Below are positions 7,901 to 14,497 of a stretch of DNA of 17,233 nt, one piece after another. Position 1 is the stretch's first letter. Each line of letters starts with the position of its first letter. Below the pieces are notes generated by a model. The model searched no databases. It saw nothing but the letters and a program-made list of their open reading frames with translations, and had not been told where the DNA came from. A program made the position numbers and the translations under genes. The stretch is from an uncultured Dorea sp. (lineage in GTDB: Bacteria > Bacillota > Clostridia > Lachnospirales > Lachnospiraceae), in NCBI GenBank assembly GCA_910587575.1, contig CAJULU010000005.1, forward strand, positions 76,436 to 93,668, read 5' to 3'.

Positions 7901-9715
7901 CTACTTATCATCCAGTTTCAGCACACTCATAAATGCTTTCTGGGGAATCTCTACATTTCCCACCTGGCGCATCCGCTTCTTTCCTTCCTTCTGCTTTTCC
8001 AGAAGCTTCCTCTTACGGCTGATATCGCCGCCGTAACATTTGGCGAGCACATCCTTACGCATGGCCTTAACTGTCTCTCTTGCAATAATCTTACTGCCGA
8101 TTGCCGCCTGGATCGGAATCTCAAAAAGCTGTCTCGGAATCTCTTCTTTCAGCTTCTCACACATCTTACGCCCCCGCTCATAGGCCGTGTCCGCATGGAT
8201 AATAAAGGACAGGGCGTCTACCTCTTCCTTATTGATGAGAATATCCAGCTTCACCAGGTTGGACTGTACATATTCATCCAGTTCATAGTCAAAGGAAGCA
8301 TACCCTCTGGAACGGGATTTCAGTGCGTCAAAGAAATCGTAGATAATCTCATTCAAGGGCAGATGATACCGAAGCACCGCCCGGGTCTCTTCGATATACT
8401 CCATTCCGTCATAGACTCCCCGGCGTTCCTGGCACAGATCCATAATCGCCCCGATAAATTCTGACGTAACCATAATCTCCGCTTTCACCATGGGCTCTTC
8501 CATATAGTCAATCTCCGAAGGATCCGGCAGGTTGGAAGGATTGGTCAGTTCAATCACGTCACCGTTGGTCTTATGCACCTTATAGATGACACCGGGAGCC
8601 GTAGTCACCAGATCCAGATTGTACTCTCTTTCCAAGCGCTCCTGAATAATCTCCAGATGAAGAAGTCCCAGGAACCCGCAGCGGTACCCGAAGCCTAAGG
8701 CAACCGACGTCTCCGGCTCAAACTGGAGAGATGCGTCGTTGAGCTTAAGCTTCTCCAAAGCGTCCCGGAGATCCGGGTATTTTGCCCCGTCTGCGGGATA
8801 CATACCGCAGTATACCATGGGATTGACCTTTTTATAACCCGGAAGAGGCTCTGCACAGGGGCTGGCCGCATTGGTAACGGTATCTCCCACCCGGGTATCC
8901 TTCACATTCTTAAGGCTGGCCGTAATATAGCCTACCATACCGGCGCTCAGCTCCTCACAGGGAATAAACTGCCCTGCGCCAAAATATCCCACTTCTACTA
9001 CTTCTGCCTTCGCCCCGGTAGCCATCATCAGAATCGGCGTTCCTTTTCTGACCGTTCCTTCTTTGATTCTGCAGAACACAATCACTCCTTTGTAAGAATC
9101 GTACAAAGAATCGAAAATCAATGCTTTCAGCGGAGCCGCCGGATCTCCTGTAGGAGCCGGAATCTTCTCCACAATCTGTTCTAACACTTCCTCTACATTC
9201 AGCCCTGTTTTCGCCGAAATCCGGGGTGCGTCCATGGCCTCGAGCCCGATGACATCCTCAATCTCCTCCATAACCCGCTCTGGTTCTGCACTGGGAAGAT
9301 CGATCTTATTGATGACCGGCATGACGTCCAGATCATGATCCAGCGCCAGGTAGACATTGGCCAGGGTCTGTGCCTCCACGCCCTGGGCTGCGTCCACTAC
9401 CAGGATTGCCCCGTCACAGGCCGCAAGGCTTCTGGACACTTCATAGTTAAAATCCACATGGCCCGGCGTGTCGATCAGATTAAAGATATACTCTTCCCCG
9501 TTCTTCGCCTGGTACACAATGCGTACGGCCTGTGCCTTGATGGTGATTCCTCTCTCCCGCTCCAGTTCCATATTGTCCAGTACCTGGGACTGCATCTCAC
9601 GGCTGGTGAGAAGCCCCGTCATCTCGATAATACGGTCTGCCAGCGTGGATTTCCCATGGTCTATATGGGCAATGATACAAAAATTACGAATTTTACTCTG
9701 CTCTATTCCTGCCAC
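7901..9715 (-). CDS. lepA: Elongation factor 4 (LepA), GTG start
   Basis: A 604-residue EF4/LepA, the normal family length. This translational GTPase acts on the ribosome, and back-translocation or assembly roles have been proposed. GTPase motifs: AHIDHGKST at residues 16-24 (G1), the RGITIKAQ switch I, DTPGHVDF (G3), NKIDLPSA (G4) and SAKTGLNV (G5). EF-G-like domains follow, then the LepA-specific C-terminal region (KCYGGDISRKRKLLEKQKEGKKRMRQVGNVEIPQKAFMSVLK). The start codon is GTG at 9715, fixed by AAGGGGA seven to eight bases upstream (complement of 9723-9730) and by the MAGIEQSKIRNFCIIAHIDHGK family start. It is followed by hemW, a pairing widely conserved in Firmicutes, and preceded by holA. 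Confidence 0.97.
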   Translation of the reverse strand: MAGIEQSKIRNFCIIAHIDHGKSTLADRIIEMTGLLTSREMQSQVLDNMELERERGITIKAQAVRIVYQAKNGEEYIFNLIDTPGHVDFNYEVSRSLAACDGAILVVDAAQGVEAQTLANVYLALDHDLDVMPVINKIDLPSAEPERVMEEIEDVIGLEAMDAPRISAKTGLNVEEVLEQIVEKIPAPTGDPAAPLKALIFDSLYDSYKGVIVFCRIKEGTVRKGTPILMMATGAKAEVVEVGYFGAGQFIPCEELSAGMVGYITASLKNVKDTRVGDTVTNAASPCAEPLPGYKKVNPMVYCGMYPADGAKYPDLRDALEKLKLNDASLQFEPETSVALGFGYRCGFLGLLHLEIIQERLEREYNLDLVTTAPGVIYKVHKTNGDVIELTNPSNLPDPSEIDYMEEPMVKAEIMVTSEFIGAIMDLCQERRGVYDGMEYIEETRAVLRYHLPLNEIIYDFFDALKSRSRGYASFDYELDEYVQSNLVKLDILINKEEVDALSFIIHADTAYERGRKMCEKLKEEIPRQLFEIPIQAAIGSKIIARETVKAMRKDVLAKCYGGDISRKRKLLEKQKEGKKRMRQVGNVEIPQKAFMSVLKLDDK

Positions 9716-9814
9716 GTTATTGTTCCCCTTACTTCTTTTTACTCATATCCAGTGAAACACCCCTGCCTGCTGCAAGACTTTCACTTCGCTCAGTATACCA
9801 TTCAAAACCAGATT

Positions 9815-10807
9815 TTACAATCCATTTTCAGTGCCGCTGTATTTTACGATAAATATTTCCACACTCATCCTGTCATTGAGCCGCCCCGTCTTCACCATCT
9901 CTTCTGTGCTGGCGGCATCCTCCATGATGCTGCGAAGTTCCGCCTTAGAAAAGGTCCTGCACTGCTGCATATATTTTCCCGCCACAAAGGGATGAAGCTT
10001 TGCTGTCTTTGCGATCTGGGCCTTGTCATTTCCTCTTCCCATCAGCTCCTTCACCTCTAGCAGAAGCCTGAACTGGCGGGCCAGAAGATACAGGATTCTC
10101 ATGGGCGGCTCTTTTAAGGCAAGCAGATCGTAGTAATAGTCCAGAGCCTTTCTCTGCTTCTTCGCCGCCACTGCCTCGATCATGTCAAAGATCTTATTGG
10201 AAATCTGGGCTGTACAGACTGCGTCAATATCTTCCACCGTAATCTCATTGTTTCCCAGGGTATAGGAAAATAGTTTTTCCAGTTCTTTTTCCAGATTCTC
10301 CATGTCCGTCCCGGTTCTGGACAGCAGATAGCGGGCCGCAGATTCCTTGATCTGCCGCCCCTCTTTCTTCACATTGCCCGCAATCCAGTAGAGCAGCGTC
10401 TTCTCGTCCTGCCGACCCATCTCCACAATGCGTCCCTTGTCTTTCACCGCTTTGTACATCTTTCCCCGCTTGTCCACTTCGTTTTCAAGAAAAATCATAC
10501 ATGCAGTATCCGGCATTCCTTTGATATAGTCTGCCAGTTCCGGTGTGGCATTCTTGAAAAAACCGGAATTTTCTACCACAATCAGCCGTCTTTCTGCGAA
10601 AAACGGCATGGTCTCCGCCAGGTCAATCAGTTCCGCCGGATTGATTCCTTTTCCTTCATAATAAGCGTAATTCATGGTATCCCCATCTGGAATCACGGCT
10701 TTCGTCATCCGGTCCCTGTACTGCTTCTTCAGATAAGACTCTTCCCCGTACAGGAGGTAGACGCTTTTAAACTGCCCGGATCTCATATCTTCATTCAGAC
10801 TCTTCAT
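9815..10807 (-). CDS. holA: DNA polymerase III subunit delta (HolA/YqeN)
   Basis: A 330-residue delta subunit of the clamp loader, the usual length. The clamp loader opens the sliding clamp and places it on primed DNA. Recognition rests on the N-terminal SVYLLYGEESYLKKQYRDRM, the AETMPFFAERRLIVVENSGFF strand with its clamp-contacting region, YLLSRTGTDMENLEKELEKLFSY, and the C-terminal collar with MRILYLLARQFRLLLEVKELMGRGNDKAQIAKTAKLHPFVAGKYMQQ. ATG 10807 follows TAAGG at six to seven bases. There is about 100 bases to lepA downstream. In many Firmicutes rpsT and gpr lie between holA and lepA; neither is present here. The call is firm. Confidence 0.95.
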   Translation of the reverse strand: MKSLNEDMRSGQFKSVYLLYGEESYLKKQYRDRMTKAVIPDGDTMNYAYYEGKGINPAELIDLAETMPFFAERRLIVVENSGFFKNATPELADYIKGMPDTACMIFLENEVDKRGKMYKAVKDKGRIVEMGRQDEKTLLYWIAGNVKKEGRQIKESAARYLLSRTGTDMENLEKELEKLFSYTLGNNEITVEDIDAVCTAQISNKIFDMIEAVAAKKQRKALDYYYDLLALKEPPMRILYLLARQFRLLLEVKELMGRGNDKAQIAKTAKLHPFVAGKYMQQCRTFSKAELRSIMEDAASTEEMVKTGRLNDRMSVEIFIVKYSGTENGL

Positions 10808-10815
10808 AGACTACC

Positions 10816-10878
10816 TTACCATGTCTCGGAGTGTGCCCCGCACATTGCCATGGCATCTTCAAGTTCTGCATATACCAT
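10816..10878 (-). CDS. Possible 20-codon ORF just upstream of holA
   Basis: ATG 10878 is preceded by GGAGG (complement of 10888-10892) at nine bases and encodes MVYAELEDAMAMCGAHSETW before a TAA nine bases upstream of the holA start. The ribosome binding site is better than chance. It could be a leader peptide coupled to holA, or the scrambled end of a lost gene, since the composition resembles the C-terminal helix of a larger enzyme. No family assignment is made. Confidence 0.3.
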   Translation of the reverse strand: MVYAELEDAMAMCGAHSETW

Positions 10879-10917
10879 CTCTATCTTCCTCCATTTCCTT
10901 TTTCCAATATTGCAGAC

Positions 10918-10974
10918 CAGAGATTTCTCTGCCAGAGCAGATATCGTGAATTCCATTCACCGGCAGAATCTCTG
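10918..10974. repeat. Nested inverted repeats downstream of the BlaI gene
   Basis: An outer arm at 10918-10933 (CAGAGATT-tct-CTGCC) pairs with GGCAGAATCTCTG at 10962-10974, leaving a three-base bulge. Inside lies GTGAA (10946-10950) with TTCAC (10956-10960). It sits 44 bases after the BlaI stop, where a terminator would be expected, but no T-run follows on the minus strand. It may be a decayed terminator or a small repeat element. Confidence 0.4.
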
Positions 10975-11017
10975 ATAGATTCAGTATAATGGAGAATCCT
11001 GACTTTTACAACATCTT

Positions 11018-11386
11018 TTATAACATCTTTCTCAGCTCCTCAGCCTCCTCCTCGGAAAGTTTTTTATCACCGATAAATGCTGCGAATAACCGGCTGATGG
11101 AATTATCAAAGCATTCTTCCACTAACTGCCTCGTCCAGTTGTGGATCAGTTCCTCTTTACTGCACAAAGCGTAATAAAGATAATACGTGGAACTTCTGTC
11201 GGTTCCGACCATTTTGATTTTCTGCAGGTTAATGAGATAGGTGTTTAAAGTCTGTGCCTTCCATGTCTTTTTCCATTCCTTCTGTGCCACGTCCATAATC
11301 TCTTTAAAAGACATCGGTTCTTCTGCCCGCCACAGCAGTTCCATAATCAGCATTTCTGTATTAGACAAACCATAATTTTTCCCCAT
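11018..11386 (-). CDS. BlaI/MecI/CopY-family transcriptional repressor
   Basis: A 122-residue repressor of the Penicillinase_R family (PF03965), the usual length. The N-terminus YGLSNTEMLIMELLWRAEEPMSFKEIM is the family winged-helix start. The recognition region WKAQTLNTYLINLQKIKMVGTD and a YYALCSKEELIHNW linker lead to a helical dimerisation tail (EECFDNSISRLFAAFIGDKKLSEEEAEELRKML). Such repressors are released when a membrane M56 peptidase cleaves them or triggers their cleavage. The M56 gene lies 19 bases upstream in the same operon. There is no beta-lactamase gene in the window, so the regulated trait is probably the operon itself or distant genes. Confidence 0.9.
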   Translation of the reverse strand: MGKNYGLSNTEMLIMELLWRAEEPMSFKEIMDVAQKEWKKTWKAQTLNTYLINLQKIKMVGTDRSSTYYLYYALCSKEELIHNWTRQLVEECFDNSISRLFAAFIGDKKLSEEEAEELRKML

Positions 11387-11405
11387 ATAATGTTCCCCTT
11401 CCGTA

Positions 11406-12734
11406 TTAATGCGGACATTTTTTATATGTTACAGTATTTATTTCTTTGCCCTTTATGACATTACTACACTTAGAACATCTTCTTGCTTCATAATATGTAA
11501 CCGTACAGCCACCTTCCCGATTCCTGCTATGTGGCGTATAGGTTCCTGCAACATATCTATGTGTACAGGCAGATTTAGAAATATTTTCTTCACTTTTTAA
11601 CTCATATACATTTCCATCTTCATCAGTAAAAAACTGCTCATATGGGAGTTCTTCCATCTCTATCTCCGCTTCCCCCAAAGTAAACTGAAAGTCAAATACC
11701 TGATCTTGACGCTCTGTCTCTTCAAGAGAATCTACATTTAGCGGAGCGTCATATGCGCAGACTGTAAGGCCGCCCAGCATACAGATTAACACCATCACCA
11801 CTGCCGATAAAAATACCCTGTTTTTTCTGACTGTCTTCATTTCCAAAATCCTCCTTTTAAAAGCTCTCTTACTGTTTCCGCCCATAATTCCAACCATATA
11901 CTCCATTCCAGTATATTGTTTCTCCGAGGCAAATTCCAGAAGTAATTCTGCATATGCCTTACGTTCTTTTTCTTCTTTTCCTCTCAAGACAACGCTGTCA
12001 CAATACATTTCACTGATATTCGAAATCTCATAGAACAGGATATGGGCAAACGGGTTAAACCAATGAACTGCTATGACCAGCATCCCCAGAAACTTTATCT
12101 GCAGATCCCTATGCTTAATATGCACCAGTTCATGTCTGATTACATCCTGATAGACTTCCCTCTCCTCCACATTCCACGGCGGGATAATGACTGTCGGAAC
12201 AATCACTCCCGTTGTGACTGGTGATGTACAGTATTCCGAACAGAAAAGCCTTACTTTTCTTTTTATGTTCAGACCCGTTTTTAACTCTTGAAAATATTCC
12301 TGCCACTTTTGCCCCACAGGCAGATACGAATATTTCAGACAGATGCGGCTTGCTTTTCTGTACCGGGAAATATGCAGTAAAACGATAACACACGAAAGGA
12401 TTCCCAATACCGCCAGCAAAATAAGCATTCCTTTCATCTTTGAAGAAACATATAGCGAACCGCCTTCTCTATAGATACCATACTTTGTATTCAGACAATA
12501 TTCCGGTCCACAGAGTATATCCTCAGCTGCCTCCGGAAAATCTGCTGGCAGCTGCGTTCTTATCAAGGATAAAAAGACAGGAAACGGAATCAGATAGAAC
12601 ATAATCGCAATTTTTAAAATACGGTATCTCCATGCCAGCGAGAAATATCTTCTGGCAACTGGATATGTCAATATATATAACAATAGAATCACACTGCCCG
12701 AAAGTGACATCATAAACCAAAAGTTATGTACCAT
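11406..12734 (-). CDS. M56-family (BlaR1/MecR1-like) membrane metallopeptidase with a cysteine-rich tail
   Basis: About 442 residues. Hydrophobic segments lie near residues 5-25, 40-60, 103-124 and 308-328. Between the third and fourth is the zinc peptidase motif RHELVHIKHRDLQIK (HExxH near residue 201), followed by AVHWFNPFAHILFYEISNISEMYCDSVV, the usual BlaR1/MecR1 arrangement (PF05569). Instead of a penicillin-binding sensor domain, the roughly 110-residue extracytoplasmic tail is short and ends with ACTHRYVAGTYTP...CTVTYYEARRCSKCSN...KKCPH. This is a cysteine/histidine-rich, zinc-ribbon-like module of unknown ligand. Two ATGs lie at 12740 and 12734. The second is preferred because GGAG at 12743-12746 is eight bases from it and only two from the first. 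Expected role: signal-activated inactivation of the BlaI-like repressor. Confidence 0.85.
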   Translation of the reverse strand: MVHNFWFMMSLSGSVILLLYILTYPVARRYFSLAWRYRILKIAIMFYLIPFPVFLSLIRTQLPADFPEAAEDILCGPEYCLNTKYGIYREGGSLYVSSKMKGMLILLAVLGILSCVIVLLHISRYRKASRICLKYSYLPVGQKWQEYFQELKTGLNIKRKVRLFCSEYCTSPVTTGVIVPTVIIPPWNVEEREVYQDVIRHELVHIKHRDLQIKFLGMLVIAVHWFNPFAHILFYEISNISEMYCDSVVLRGKEEKERKAYAELLLEFASEKQYTGMEYMVGIMGGNSKRAFKRRILEMKTVRKNRVFLSAVVMVLICMLGGLTVCAYDAPLNVDSLEETERQDQVFDFQFTLGEAEIEMEELPYEQFFTDEDGNVYELKSEENISKSACTHRYVAGTYTPHSRNREGGCTVTYYEARRCSKCSNVIKGKEINTVTYKKCPH

Positions 12735-12756
12735 TTTCATCTCTCCTATTACTTCG

Positions 12757-12791
12757 GATATCTTTCTCTATATGTACTAAATATCTTTGAT
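12757..12791. promoter_or_regulatory. Candidate operator repeats of the M56-BlaI operon
   Basis: The leader between the promoter and the M56 start holds a direct repeat ATATCTTT at 12758-12765 and 12781-12788, 23 bases apart. The second copy forms a TATC-TTT-GATA-type dyad (12782-12792) and a TAGTACATA-like core lies between them. AT-rich repeats just below the -10 box suit autorepression by the downstream BlaI-like protein. This is inference from position only; the sites do not match the staphylococcal consensus exactly. Confidence 0.35.
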
Positions 12792-12795
12792 ACCT

Positions 12796-12824
12796 ATTAT
12801 ATTCTTCTTAAAAAGTAATGTCAA
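12796..12824 (-). promoter_or_regulatory. Consensus sigma-A promoter of the M56-BlaI operon
   Basis: On the minus strand a perfect TTGACA (12819-12824) is followed after exactly 17 bases by a perfect TATAAT (12796-12801). The start of transcription would fall near 12789, about 55 bases before the M56 start. A full-consensus promoter implies strong expression that needs repression, consistent with a BlaI-type repressor in the operon. Confidence 0.85.
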
Positions 12825-12832
12825 CCGCAACC

Positions 12833-12876
12833 AGGCCCTGCCAACCGGATATTCCATCCAATCGCAGAGCCTTTTT
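12833..12876. terminator. Hairpin between the unknown two-gene operon and the M56 promoter
   Basis: AGGCCCTGC (12833-12841) pairs with GCAGAGCCT (12864-12872) with one G-T wobble. An inner GGAT/ATCC pair lies in the loop. The T-run (12872-12876) follows on the plus strand, so as an intrinsic terminator it faces plus, although the gene that ends here (stop at 12884) is on minus. It could be a poor minus-strand terminator or a transcription shield for the promoter beside it. Confidence 0.4.
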
Positions 12877-12883
12877 ACCTATT

Positions 12884-13630
12884 CTACTTTTCCCAGAACA
12901 GATCTGACAGTTCTTCCGAACACCTTGCGGACATACTGGCAATCATCCGCTCCCTTGCGGCCTGGGAATACAGTTCCAGATTCCTTTTCATTTCTTTTGC
13001 GTAATGCTCCAGAGAGACACCTTTCTTATCCAGCAGCGCGCGGTTTCCCGTATAGTCAAGGATAAATTCCATCTCTTCCTGCCGAAAAGCAACATCATCA
13101 AAACAACGCACACTCTTATAATCTTCAATTGCTTCCTGAACGCCGGTGAGGTAATCAAATCTTTCCCGAAACCCCGGTGCATCCATCCGCCAATAGCAAA
13201 AGCTCTTATATTCCTTGGGGTTGAACCTCTGTAGCACATTCAGCTCAAGGACGCTGGTATTATGCGGATCAATGTTCCTTACGTCAATCCTTTCTTCAAA
13301 AAGCTTCTGATGTTCATCCACGCCTCTTACAATCACTACCGGATTCTCCTCTGTTGATTCGGCTGCATGGAATAACCGATATTCGATTCCAGGCTCATGC
13401 CAACCCCAGATGAAAGCTCTTTCACTTTTCAAGGCATATTTACTTGGTATTCTGTCTACTTCAGCGCATGTAGTCCAGTCTCCATCCGGCTTCGCCTTGA
13501 TATAATGCTCCTCATCAGACATCTTTGCCTTGAATGCTGAGTCCGGACTGCGTTTCTCTCCTCCGTTCACTGACTGGTATTTGGGCTGCCCTGCAGCCAG
13601 AGAATAATTTCCACAGGTTATATTCGTCAT
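12884..13630 (-). CDS. Unrecognised 248-residue protein, coupled to a secreted protein
   Basis: I do not recognise a family. The protein has no signal peptide or membrane segment. The N-terminal 35 residues are polar and probably disordered (GNYSLAAGQPKYQSVNGGEKRSPDS), followed by a mixed region with DWTTCAEVDRIPSKYALKS, AFIWGWHEPGIEYRLFHAAE, VVIVRGVDEHQKLFEERIDVRNIDP and a helical C-terminal third (FRQEEMEFILDYTGNRALLDKKGVSLEHYAKEMKRNLELYSQAARERM). The start ATG overlaps the upstream gene's stop (ATGA at 13627-13630), so translation is coupled to the secreted 148-residue protein. Both proteins contain a WGW segment (ADWGWNESERCFDF there, FIWGWHEPGIEYRLF here), a possible hint of a shared module or binding surface. 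Function unknown; possibly an intracellular or adaptor partner. Confidence 0.7.
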   Translation of the reverse strand: MTNITCGNYSLAAGQPKYQSVNGGEKRSPDSAFKAKMSDEEHYIKAKPDGDWTTCAEVDRIPSKYALKSERAFIWGWHEPGIEYRLFHAAESTEENPVVIVRGVDEHQKLFEERIDVRNIDPHNTSVLELNVLQRFNPKEYKSFCYWRMDAPGFRERFDYLTGVQEAIEDYKSVRCFDDVAFRQEEMEFILDYTGNRALLDKKGVSLEHYAKEMKRNLELYSQAARERMIASMSARCSEELSDLFWEK

Positions 13631-14073
13631 GGCAGCATATCCTCAGTCACTACAAAATCTTTTTTCAATGTCCATACCTTCTGAGTCCCGTTAGATGAAT
13701 AGAAAGAAGCTACCATTTTGTAAGTTCCCGCATTGTAGATTCTGGGTGACTTATAATATAAATACCAGCCTATGACGCTTCCATCGGCTGCCCGTATCCC
13801 CACTCTATCATAAGCCATAAGCTGTGTACTGCCAAATTTCATGGTATCCGGACCGATTCCATCTTCTCGGATCACAAAATCAAAACATCTTTCCGATTCA
13901 TTCCAACCCCAATCCGCCAATGAAATATTTGTGATTGGTTTCGCCGGTCCTCTGAGAACAGGCTGGGAATCTCTACCATCTGTATCTTCTGCTGCAAATG
14001 ACGTTACAGACATTCCCAGCACCATCACCATTATTAATAAACCACTTAATATTCTTTTCATTCCGTTCTTCAT
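13627..14073 (-). CDS. Small secreted protein of unknown function
   Basis: A 148-residue protein with a clear Sec signal peptide: KNGMKR, then the hydrophobic core ILSGLLIMVMVLGMSVTS and a probable cleavage site at FAA-EDT (around residue 28). The mature part of about 120 residues is beta-rich (FDFVIREDGIGPDTMKFG, AADGSVIGWYLYY, GTYKMVASFYSSNGTQKVWTLKKDFVV), suggesting a small beta-sandwich. No lipobox, sortase signal or cysteine is seen in the mature part except one at CFDF. ATG 14073 has GGAGG (complement of 14080-14084) six bases upstream. It is the first full-size gene of a two-gene operon whose leader carries two 20-codon ORFs and a palindromic promoter. Export is firmly supported; function is not known. 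Confidence 0.75.
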   Translation of the reverse strand: MKNGMKRILSGLLIMVMVLGMSVTSFAAEDTDGRDSQPVLRGPAKPITNISLADWGWNESERCFDFVIREDGIGPDTMKFGSTQLMAYDRVGIRAADGSVIGWYLYYKSPRIYNAGTYKMVASFYSSNGTQKVWTLKKDFVVTEDMLP

Positions 14074-14127
14074 ATCTTACCTCCATACTTTCATTTCAGA
14101 ATACACAATAATACTATCTCTATTATA

Positions 14128-14190
14128 TTATGTAAATCCCGAAATACCTGGCCAAAATACTTTGTCTGCTTTTTTCATGGCATTTCCCAC
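14128..14190 (-). CDS. Mini-ORF 2 (20 codons, GTG start) in the leader of the secreted-protein operon
   Basis: GTG 14188-14190 is preceded at eight bases by a perfect AGGAGG (complement of 14199-14204) and encodes a 20-residue peptide, VGNAMKKADKVFWPGISGFT, before a TAA. An internal ATG gives a 16-residue version. The lysine-rich start followed by an aromatic, glycine-rich end looks like a small bioactive or signalling peptide rather than random sequence. Its ribosome binding site lies inside the end of mini-ORF 1, so the two are probably translationally coupled. It ends 54 bases before the secreted-protein start. Whether the peptide itself matters, or only its translation, cannot be told from sequence. 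Confidence 0.5.
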   Translation of the reverse strand: MGNAMKKADKVFWPGISGFT

Positions 14191-14192
14191 TC

Positions 14193-14255
14193 TCACCACC
14201 TCCTCTCTCTTAATTTCACATACAATATGTCTGTCAAGCCATTCCGGTTATTCAT
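14193..14255 (-). CDS. Mini-ORF 1 (20 codons) in the leader of the secreted-protein operon
   Basis: ATG 14255 follows GGTAAGG at about six bases and encodes MNNRNGLTDILYVKLRERRW, then a TGA that lies within the ribosome binding region of mini-ORF 2. The spacing implies that ribosomes finishing here could start or block mini-ORF 2. The peptide is basic at its C-terminus. It is too short for homology to be judged by eye. Confidence 0.45.
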   Translation of the reverse strand: MNNRNGLTDILYVKLRERRW

Positions 14256-14335
14256 TTTTTACCTTACCGCTCAGTATATCATTTACGTGTAATATCATAT
14301 ATATATTTATTCACTTTGTCTCACTAAATGCAATA

Positions 14336-14375
14336 AGTATAATATGTATTAAATTTATTTAATACATATTATACT
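14336..14375. repeat. Perfect 40-bp palindrome (two 19-bp arms, TT centre), probable operator
   Basis: Left arm 14336-14354 (AGTATAATATGTATTAAAT) is the exact reverse complement of right arm 14357-14375, with only TT between. The right arm contains the -10 box of the minus-strand promoter, and the palindrome spans its transcription start. A symmetric site of this length over a promoter is best read as an operator for a dimeric or tetrameric repressor. It could also extrude as a hairpin in the 5' leader. The left arm places a second TATAAT on the plus strand (14338-14343), with a TTGTCT 16 bases upstream of it. Confidence 0.85.
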
Positions 14376-14395
14376 CCAATATAATATAATGTCAA
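14368..14395 (-). promoter_or_regulatory. Sigma-A promoter of the mini-ORF / secreted-protein operon
   Basis: On the minus strand TTGACA (14390-14395) and TATAAT (14368-14373) are both perfect and separated by 16 bases. Transcription would start near 14361, inside the palindrome, giving a roughly 290-base leader that contains mini-ORFs 1 and 2 before the secreted-protein gene. The 14074-14497 gap is fully accounted for by the cdd terminator, this promoter/operator and the mini-ORFs. Confidence 0.8.
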
Positions 14396-14457
14396 TACAA
14401 TTTTCTAACCTGACAAAGATACCTCTTTCATCTGCTAAAATTTTAAACAGGAACAAT

Positions 14458-14489
14458 AAAAAGCCGGGAACCAGTCACGGATTCCCAGC
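14458..14489 (-). terminator. Intrinsic terminator of cdd
   Basis: On the minus strand GCTGGGAATC pairs with GGTTCCCGGC (ten pairs including two G-T wobbles, seven-base loop; 14463-14489). It is followed directly by TTTTTATT (the run is the complement of 14458-14462). It begins eight bases after the cdd stop codon and separates cdd from the next operon. Confidence 0.85.
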
Positions 14490-14497
14490 TTTCCCGG

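Noticed and set aside
9335..10060. 241-codon plus-strand ORF across the lepA/holA junction
   Set aside because: Antisense to two certain genes, with no ribosome binding site and no family resemblance.
14338..14343. Plus-strand promoter from the left palindrome arm (TTGTCT/16/TATAAT)
   Set aside because: The TATAAT is forced by palindrome symmetry and there is no plus-strand gene downstream before 15139, so it is not listed as a promoter.
13841..14362. 173-codon plus-strand ORF over the palindrome region
   Set aside because: It runs antisense to the secreted-protein gene and through the promoter/operator. Its hydrophobicity comes from AT-rich DNA, and it has no initiation signal.
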